From positions 72,963 through 134,761 of the forward strand of contig JAUJOJ010000008.1 in NCBI GenBank assembly GCA_030447665.1: DNA of 61,799 nucleotides, written 5' to 3'. The position numbers and the translations under genes were made by a program. Positions 56,434 through 61,799 of this stretch are shown here, in pieces; within the stretch, counting starts at the first letter, position 1, and every line of letters starts with the position of its first letter. The stretch is from Allosphingosinicella sp. (lineage in GTDB: Bacteria > Pseudomonadota > Alphaproteobacteria > Sphingomonadales > Sphingomonadaceae). The notes under the pieces are model-generated. The model did not search any database. It saw only the letters and a list, made by a program, of their open reading frames with translations, and was not told the DNA's origin.

Positions 56434-57369
56434 ATGCGCCGTTTCGTTCCTCTAGCTGCGATGCTTCTCGCCACCACCGCCTGCGGAGGCGGCGGAAGCC
56501 AGGAGCGCAGATCATCCGAAGATCTGCGCACCATGGATGGTCAGGAGGAGGCATCCACCAGCGTGGACAGCGCCGCCGTCTCGCCTCCGCCCCTTGCGCA
56601 AAACGCTCCGCCGCCGCCGCCCGGTATCTCCCCCACTTCGGCGCCCGGTGTTGCCTTCAACTATCGCTATGCCTTTCGCCTGCCCGGCGCCCGAATCGGA
56701 GCAGTCCAGGAGCAGCATGCCGCCGCCTGCGAGAAGCTCGGGCTCGATCGCTGCCGGATCACCGGCATGCGCTATCGCCTTGTCGGCGAGGACGATGTCG
56801 AGGCGATGCTCGCCTTCAAGCTCGATCCGGCGATTGCCCGCCAGTTCGGCAAGTCGGGCATCGATCTGGTCACACGGTCGGAAGGAATGCTCGTCGACAG
56901 CGAGATCAGCGGCGACGATGCCGGGTCCGAGATCGCCGCCGCCACTCGGAACGAGACGCAGCTCAATGAGGAGCTTCAGCGTGTCGAGGCTCAGCTCGCC
57001 AAGCCCGGGCTTCGCTCCGCAGAACGCGCCGAGCTTCAGATGCAGGCCGATCGCCTCCGCGAATCGATCCGTGCGACGCGGGCCAACCGTGCGGACCGGC
57101 AGGAATCGCTCGCCAAGACCCCGGTGGTCTTCCATTATGGTTCGGGCGATCTCGTTCCCGGCTTCGACGATCGCTCGCCGATCACGACTGCGCTGGAGCG
57201 GGCGGCGGACAATTTCGTGAGCGGCATCGCCGCGTTGCTGGTGATCGGCCTCACTTTGCTTCCCTGGGCCTTGCTCGCCCTCTTCCTCCTCTGGCTCTAC
57301 AGGCGCTTCGGCCGGCGTCTCGTCCAGGGGATCGGCCGCCCATCCGGGGCGGAAACAGCGATGGCTTGA
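56434..57369 (+). CDS. DUF4349 domain lipoprotein
   Basis: The 311-residue protein has signal peptide and lipobox MRRFVPLAAMLLATTACGGG with Cys17. A Pro/Ser-rich stretch is followed by a soluble domain with AAATRNETQLNEELQRVEAQ, a coiled coil near residues 168-225, then a helix near 255-285 and a basic tail (LLWLYRRFGRR). This is the usual DUF4349 layout: an envelope protein with a C-terminal membrane anchor. GAGGGAGG before 56434 fixes that start over ATG 56416. No enzymatic role known. Confidence 0.88.
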   Translation: MRRFVPLAAMLLATTACGGGGSQERRSSEDLRTMDGQEEASTSVDSAAVSPPPLAQNAPPPPPGISPTSAPGVAFNYRYAFRLPGARIGAVQEQHAAACEKLGLDRCRITGMRYRLVGEDDVEAMLAFKLDPAIARQFGKSGIDLVTRSEGMLVDSEISGDDAGSEIAAATRNETQLNEELQRVEAQLAKPGLRSAERAELQMQADRLRESIRATRANRADRQESLAKTPVVFHYGSGDLVPGFDDRSPITTALERAADNFVSGIAALLVIGLTLLPWALLALFLLWLYRRFGRRLVQGIGRPSGAETAMA

Positions 57370-57405
57370 GCAACCAAGCCTCCCTTCCTCAAAGGGAGGT
57401 CGGCT

Positions 57406-58326
57406 TCACTCCGGAGGCCGGAACGCCTCTTCCGGCCCCTCCGCTTTCAACCCTTCGAACTGGCGGAGCATCCATTCGCGAAAGGCGCGGATCTTGGGCT
57501 GCCCCCTCTTGTGCTCGGGATAGACGAGCCAATAGCAAGGCCCTTCGAAGATGATCAGCGGGAAGAGCTGCACCAGCCGCCCCGCCTCGATCTCCGTCCG
57601 CCAGAAAAGCGGCGTCATCATCCCCACGCCATGGCCGGCGATCGCGGCATTGCCCTCCATCTGTTGGGAATCGAGCCTGATCGCGGGCTGGCGGGCGCCA
57701 GCATGTTCCGTCACTCCGGCGGCGGCGAACCATTGTTTCCACCAGATATCGTCTGGATTGAGCCGAGCGACCTCGAGCAAGCGCTCGGGCTGCCGGATGT
57801 CGTGCCGCTCGGCAAGGCTGGGGCTGCAAAAGGGCGTTGCGTGGATCCGCATCAGGAAGTCCTGCCTGAGCCCCGGCCAGGGCCCGGCCCCGCTCCTGAT
57901 CCCGACGTCCACATCGTCGCGCGGGAAATCCACCAGCTGGTTCTGGGTCAGCAACCGCACGGCTAGCTCGGGCCGCTCGAATTGGAAGACGCCGAGGCGC
58001 GGCGCCATCCAGTTGGATGCAAAGGTCTGCGTCGTGCTGATCGTCAGCACCGCCTCGTCATCGTAAACGATCGTCGAGAATGCGTCGGAGAGGGTATCGA
58101 ACGCACCCGACACCAGCGGGGCCGCCTTGCGGCCGGCGTCGCTCAAGGTGACGCGCCGCTTGGAGCGGATGAAAAGCGGCACCCCCAGCCGCTCCTCGAG
58201 CAGCCTGATCTGATAGCTCACCGCCGCCTGGGTCATTCCGAGCTCGGCCGCCGCGCTGGTGAAATTTTCGTGCCGCGCAGCCGCTTCGAAGACGCGCACG
58301 GCCGGCAGAGGGGGCATCTTCCGCAT
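57406..58326 (-). CDS. LysR family transcriptional regulator, GcvA-like
   Basis: The 306-residue protein has an N-terminal winged helix (residues 5-64; PLPAVRVFEAAARHENFTSA, then AAVSYQIRLLEERLGVPLF) and a periplasmic-binding-like effector domain. The start PPLPAVRVFE and the TLSDAG...LVSGAFDTL segment resemble GcvA, which controls the glycine cleavage operon. In sphingomonads such proteins often have other targets. It is divergent from the 50-residue ORF and lies 123 bp away, so the shared region could carry its operator. No partner operon other than the small ORF is close. Confidence 0.9.
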   Translation of the reverse strand: MRKMPPLPAVRVFEAAARHENFTSAAAELGMTQAAVSYQIRLLEERLGVPLFIRSKRRVTLSDAGRKAAPLVSGAFDTLSDAFSTIVYDDEAVLTISTTQTFASNWMAPRLGVFQFERPELAVRLLTQNQLVDFPRDDVDVGIRSGAGPWPGLRQDFLMRIHATPFCSPSLAERHDIRQPERLLEVARLNPDDIWWKQWFAAAGVTEHAGARQPAIRLDSQQMEGNAAIAGHGVGMMTPLFWRTEIEAGRLVQLFPLIIFEGPCYWLVYPEHKRGQPKIRAFREWMLRQFEGLKAEGPEEAFRPPE

Positions 58327-58448
58327 GAGACTTCATAAGCCCGGCTTATCACCCGCGTCGAGCTTTTCGTTGGCGCTGCTGATGATGATGCTCCATTTTC
58401 CTCTGAAGCCGGCTCACTCCACACGATAGTAGTGAAAGGATCGATAAA

Positions 58449-58601
58449 ATGCGCGATGAGATCGACGCCCGCATCTGGAACGAGCATGGGCATCAGTTTT
58501 CCGAAGACCTGCACCGGTTGCTCACCAATGTGGCGGTGACCTTTCGACGGCTCCACGCCATCCAGTTTCACGCGCCCTGGCGTGACAACAAATCCTGCTG
58601 A
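58449..58601 (+). CDS. Small conserved-looking protein, 50 residues
   Basis: The ORF reads MRDEIDARIWNEHGHQFSED, followed by an amphipathic helix (LHRLLTNVAVTFRRLHAIQF) and ends DNKSC. GAAAGGATCG precedes the ATG by 7 nt. It is oriented away from the LysR gene, as are many LysR targets. No membrane helix or signal is seen. It is absent from longer gene predictions because of its size, but composition and ribosome binding site support it. Family unknown. Confidence 0.5.
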   Translation: MRDEIDARIWNEHGHQFSEDLHRLLTNVAVTFRRLHAIQFHAPWRDNKSC

Positions 58602-58704
58602 AGTCCCCCTCGAGCGAGCGCTGCCCCCCGCCCACTCCGGTCAGCGCTCGCTCCCTTCGACGCGGAGGCTTACGCCCTCGGGCAAGGGTCGCTAAGCCGG
58701 CTCA

Positions 58705-59641
58705 ATGACCCACCGCCGTCCGCTGAGCCTCGTTTCCAGCCTTGCCCTCGTCCTCGTCGTGGGTCTAGCCGCCTGTGCGGTGACCAAAGATGCTCCCCCT
58801 CCTCCGCAAGCATCGGCGCCAGCCAAGCTGATGACCTGGCCTGATCTGCTGGAGCGGGAGCGCCCTGCCCCCTCGGCCTCGCTGGCTTATGGCGACAAGT
58901 CCATGCAGGTGGTCGATCTCTGGCTGCCGGAGGGCGAGGGCCCCCACCCCACCCTGCTGATGGTCCACGGCGGCTGTTGGCAGACCGAGATTGCCGACCG
59001 GCGCATCATGAACTGGATCGCCGACGACCTGCGCCGCCGCGGCATTGCCGTGTGGAACATCGATTATCGGGGTGTAGACCGCGAGGGCGGCGGCTATCCC
59101 GGCACCTTCCTCGATGCCGCCGCTGCCGCGGACGCCCTCCGCACGCATGCCGGCAAGTACAATCTCCGCCTTTCGCCGCTTGTCGCGACCGGCCATTCGG
59201 CCGGGGGACATCTCGCGCTCTGGCTGGCAGGTCGGCCGCGCCTCCCGGCCGACAGCCCGCTCCGCAGCGCCAACCCGATCCCGATTGACACCGTCGTCAG
59301 CCTCGGAGGCCTGCCCGATCTCCAGGAAGCAGCGCGCCCCCCGGCAGCGGCTGCGGCACCGAGGTGGTCGGCAAGCTCACCGGCGGCCGGTTCAGGGACA
59401 CGTCCCTACCCCGGCTTGCGCCGCTCCGCGTCGATCAGGTGCTGATCAACGGATTGCAGGACCGGATCATCCCCACCTTTATGCGGAAGGCTATGCCGGT
59501 CCAATGCGCGCCGCCGGAGACAAGGTGAAGGTCCGCCTGATCGATCGCACCGGCCATGTCGAGCTGATCGCGCCTGAGACCGAGGCCTGGGCCGCGGCGG
59601 CCCAGGAGATCGAGGCCGCGCTGGGGATCCGTCGTAGATGA
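58705..59641 (+). CDS. Alpha/beta hydrolase lipoprotein, kynurenine formamidase-like (two frameshifts)
   Basis: The ORF opens MTHRRPLSLVSSLALVLVVG with lipobox LAAC. It has the oxyanion motif LMVHGGCWQTE near residue 90 and nucleophile GHSAGGHLALW near residue 166. Frames shift near 59335 and 59480. The later pieces supply LPRLAPLRVDQVLINGLQDR with the Asp and IDRTGHVELIAPE with the His. Joined it is about 312 residues. HGGxW and GxSAGG are shared with kynurenine formamidases. The stop overlaps kynU, so it may supply kynurenine from N-formylkynurenine. An envelope location is unusual for that role. Confidence 0.8.
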
Positions 59642-60873
59642 GCATCACCCTTGAACGGGTTCGGGCCATGGACGCGGCCGACCCGCTCCGCCATCTTCAC
59701 GACCGCTTCCTGCTTCCCGACAATATCATCTACCTCGACGGCAATTCGCTGGGCGTGCTTCCCGCCGGCACCCTCCGCAAGCAGCAGGACATGGTTCTCA
59801 ACCAGTGGGGCCACTCGCTCATCCGCAGCTGGAACGATCATGGCTGGATCGATGCGCCGCAGCGTATCGGGGCCAAGATCGCGCCCCTGATCGGCGCCCG
59901 GCCGCACGAGGTGATCGTCACCGACAGCGTCACCGTGAACCTGTTCAAGCTCATCACCGCCGCCGCCGCCTTATCGCCCGATCGCCCGGTGCTGCTCTCG
60001 GAAGCGGGCAATTTCCACACCGATCTCCACGTGGCGAGCGGCGCCGTCGATGCCGTGCCGGGAATGCGGCTGGAGGTGGTGCCCCGGGACGCCGTCGAAG
60101 ACGCGATCGGCCCTCAGACCAACCTCCTCCTCCTCACCCACGTCCACTATAAGAGCGCCGCCCGCTTCGACATGGCCGGGATCACCGCCCGCGCCAGGGA
60201 AGCCGGCGCCCGCACCATCTGGGACCTCAGCCACAGCGCCGGCGCGGTCCCGCTCCACTTGGGCCGCGACGGCGCGGAGCTCGCGGTCGGCTGCGGCTAT
60301 AAATATCTGAACGGCGGCCCCGGCGCGCCCGCCTTCCTTTATGTCGCCGAGCATCTCCAGGAGGCGCTCACGCCCCTCCTCCGCGGCTGGATGGGCCATG
60401 CCACCCCCTTTGCGTTCTCGGACGACTATGTTCCCGCGCCAGGCATCGCCCGCTTCCTTGCCGGTACCCCGCCGATGCTCAGCATGGCCGCGCTCGAATG
60501 CGGGATCGAGAGCTTCAACGGCGCCCCGATGGAGGCGCTGTGGGCCAAATCCGTCGCCCTGTTCGATCTGTTCGCCGCGCTGATCGACGAGCGCTGCTCC
60601 GGCCACGCGCTGGACTGTATCTCGCCGCCCGATCCGGACCTGCGCGGCAGCCACATCTCCTACCGTCACCCGCATGCATTCGCGCTCTGCCAGGCGCTGA
60701 TCGCCGACGGCGTCATCGGCGACTTCCGTGCCCCCGACGTGGTGCGCTTCGGGATCACCCCGCTTTATCTCGGCTACGAGGACATCTGGAACGCCGTCGA
60801 ACGCCTCGCACGCATTCTGGAAACAGGCTTCTGGCGCGATCCCCGCTTCGCGGTCCGCGGGAAGGTAACCTGA
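59638..60873 (+). CDS. kynU: Kynureninase
   Basis: The 411-residue PLP enzyme cleaves kynurenine to anthranilate and alanine in tryptophan breakdown. It has YLDGNSLG near residue 32, SWNDHGWIDAP near residue 64, the WDLSHSAGAVPLHL region with the PLP Asp near residue 200, and the Schiff-base Lys222 in GYKYLNGGPGAPAF. The C-terminal domain contains GSHISYRHPHA. Length fits the family. The ATG at 59638 overlaps the hydrolase stop. Tryptophan 2,3-dioxygenase is not in this window. Confidence 0.95.
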   Translation: MSITLERVRAMDAADPLRHLHDRFLLPDNIIYLDGNSLGVLPAGTLRKQQDMVLNQWGHSLIRSWNDHGWIDAPQRIGAKIAPLIGARPHEVIVTDSVTVNLFKLITAAAALSPDRPVLLSEAGNFHTDLHVASGAVDAVPGMRLEVVPRDAVEDAIGPQTNLLLLTHVHYKSAARFDMAGITARAREAGARTIWDLSHSAGAVPLHLGRDGAELAVGCGYKYLNGGPGAPAFLYVAEHLQEALTPLLRGWMGHATPFAFSDDYVPAPGIARFLAGTPPMLSMAALECGIESFNGAPMEALWAKSVALFDLFAALIDERCSGHALDCISPPDPDLRGSHISYRHPHAFALCQALIADGVIGDFRAPDVVRFGITPLYLGYEDIWNAVERLARILETGFWRDPRFAVRGKVT

Positions 60874-60930
60874 GCGGAGAGGCAGGTTGCGGAGTCAACG
60901 GGCGGCGCTCTCGTCCGAGCCCGTTTCGGG

Positions 60931-60998
60931 CGTCAACTTTCTATTGACATAGCAGAGGCAATGTTTCATTGACGAATCGTCAAGGTGAAATTGACGAT
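60931..60998 (+). promoter_or_regulatory. Multi-half-site operator before the HTH gene
   Basis: Five copies of TTGACR/YGTCAA lie within 68 bp: CGTCAA (60931), TTGACA (60944), the palindrome TTGACGAATCGTCAA (60969-60983) and TTGACG (60991). TTGACA may also serve as a -35 box. Clustered half-sites around one start suggest cooperative binding by a dimeric regulator, perhaps the HTH protein itself. Confidence 0.6.
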
Positions 60999-61009
60999 GG
61001 AGATATGAG

Positions 61010-61567
61010 ATGCAGCCTGCCGCTGAACAGGAATTGAGAACGCGAGCCGCTTCTTTGGCACTGGAATGGGCGGAGGGCCGGTCACCCCCATTCACGGGCC
61101 AGAACAAGGATGATTTCGGGGAGGTTATAGAAGCCGCGCATGTGATCGCCGACGAGAGCAGGCTTGCCCTGCATCGTTGGATCCATGCGGCGCGGCGCGC
61201 GGGGATGAGCTGGGCTGAAGTTGGTGACGCGCTTGGGATCAGCAAGCAGGCCGCTCAACAACGCTTCCGCTCCGCGACCGATGAAGACGGCCTTCCACAT
61301 GATCTGATCGAGGTGCGGCTTGGCCCCACCGCCTTCAACGAGGTGCGAGTGCTTCGGGATGAGGGCCTCAAGAGGAACGAGCTGGTCCGCACCGGCGCGC
61401 TCGCGCTCGTCTTTCGGCGTTCCGAACGGCAATGGGAATATGCTCGCATCGTCGCGGTTTCGCCTCATGTGGTCATAGGCCGAATGAGCCGGGAGGGTTG
61501 GACCTACGTGTCCAGCTGGTTCCCCTTCCATTATTTCAAACGACCGCTGGAGGACGTGCGGGATTGA
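61010..61567 (+). CDS. Helix-turn-helix DNA-binding protein, probable autoregulator
   Basis: The 185-residue protein has a helix-turn-helix at about residues 58-90, in which GMSWAEVGDALGISKQAAQQ is the turn and recognition helix. An N-terminal helical part and a C-terminal beta-rich region with HYFKRP complete it. The HTH is of the short kind found in small regulators and in proteins with Clp-N-like or CopG-like partners; I cannot place it in a named family. GGAG precedes the ATG. The five half-sites upstream are the obvious candidate operator. It has no operon partner in view. Confidence 0.75.
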   Translation: MQPAAEQELRTRAASLALEWAEGRSPPFTGQNKDDFGEVIEAAHVIADESRLALHRWIHAARRAGMSWAEVGDALGISKQAAQQRFRSATDEDGLPHDLIEVRLGPTAFNEVRVLRDEGLKRNELVRTGALALVFRRSERQWEYARIVAVSPHVVIGRMSREGWTYVSSWFPFHYFKRPLEDVRD

Positions 61568-61590
61568 TCGGGAGCCGGCGGTTCAGCTTC

Positions 61591-61799
61591 TCAAGCGCTG
61601 CCGGCCGCCCCCGCGTCGTCCGGTTGGCGGCAAACATCCACCCAGCCCCTCGCCACCAGTTCGGCCAGCCGTCCCGGCGACACGCGCACCGAGCTGTTGA
61701 GCGAGCCGGCCGCCGGGAAGACCTCATCGAACGCCTCGAGCGAACGATCGCAATAGACCTTGAGCGGCGTGGCCAGCCCGAACGGGCACACGCCGCCCA
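61591..61799 (-). CDS. YbaK/EbsC family aminoacyl-tRNA deacylase, C-terminal part (truncated by the window edge)
   Basis: The sequence from the window edge reads GGVCPFGLATPLKVYCDRSL and continues EVFPAAGSLNSSVRVSPGRL to a stop at 61591-61593. GGVCPFG and AAGSLNSSVR are hallmarks of the YbaK/ProX editing domain that hydrolyses Cys-tRNA(Pro) or Ala-tRNA(Pro). The N-terminal half, including the conserved Lys, is outside. It converges on the HTH gene with 23 bp between them. Confidence 0.88.
   Translation of the reverse strand, partial: GGVCPFGLATPLKVYCDRSLEAFDEVFPAAGSLNSSVRVSPGRLAELVARGWVDVCRQPDDAGAAGSA

Overview
This 61.8 kb window is high-GC DNA from an alphaproteobacterium, most likely a member of the Sphingomonadales. 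The gene content points that way: a CpdR-type response regulator beside N-formylglutamate amidohydrolase, a TonB-ExbB-ExbD-ExbD operon, SapC, a Tat-exported PhoX lipoprotein, a PadR/membrane-protein pair and a CCA-encoded tRNA-Val. Organisation is that of a compact chromosome, with many 1-8 nt start/stop overlaps. No rRNA, CRISPR array, prophage, transposase or plasmid gene was seen. The only RNA gene with a confident call is tRNA-Val(GAC) at 21743-21817 (minus).

Layout. 1-3.3 kb: 5' end of a LOG-family gene, queuosine-precursor transporter, cupin, then yggT-folD-marC. 3.3-10.6 kb: envelope-glycan cluster (three polytopic GT-C-like proteins, GtrA, GtrB-type GT2, methyltransferase). 10.7-18.4 kb: SLC13 permease, ECF sigma/anti-sigma pair with small ORFs, GST, MATE exporter, XRE regulator, YqaA-like membrane protein. 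18.5-20.1 kb: PadR regulator with its own promoter/operator, overlapping a membrane protein that carries SEDS (FtsW/RodA)-like motifs. 20.4-31.6 kb: periplasmic retropepsin-like protease, tRNA, cpdR, N-formylglutamate amidohydrolase, SapC, FAD oxidoreductase, DEAD-box helicase, DUF1289, glutaminyl cyclase, PhoX. 31.8-37.2 kb (minus): putA, SLC1 symporter, tgt in one overlapping run. 37.4-43.3 kb: MaoC, thiolase, DUF1232, small ORF, PHB depolymerase, ABC exporter. 43.7-47.4 kb: methyltransferase and the TonB operon. 47.6-52.1 kb: secreted protein, folM-like/folB pair, DUF1285-Nudix-CCA enzyme operon. 52-61.8 kb: GGDEF/EAL protein, parC, DUF4349 lipoprotein, LysR, small ORF, hydrolase-kynureninase pair, HTH protein with a multi-site operator, and the 3' part of a YbaK-type deacylase.

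Two features dominate. First, about two dozen single-base frameshifts break genes that should be intact (cca, tgt, putA, thiolase, all four TonB-operon genes, a Nudix box hit by two compensating indels). In most cases joining two frames restores a family-typical protein, so these look like consensus errors in the assembly rather than gene decay. Coordinates for such genes span the reconstructed gene. Second, intergenic spaces hold several families of dispersed palindromic elements. One family forms clover-leaf structures sitting inside the loop of a larger palindrome, and the same nested arrangement occurs at two distant loci in opposite orientation.

The strongest candidates for undescribed biology are the PadR/SEDS-like cassette, the nested clover-leaf repeats, a CCUCC-motif small RNA candidate near 23.3-23.4 kb, and the multi-half-site operator before the HTH gene at 61.0 kb.
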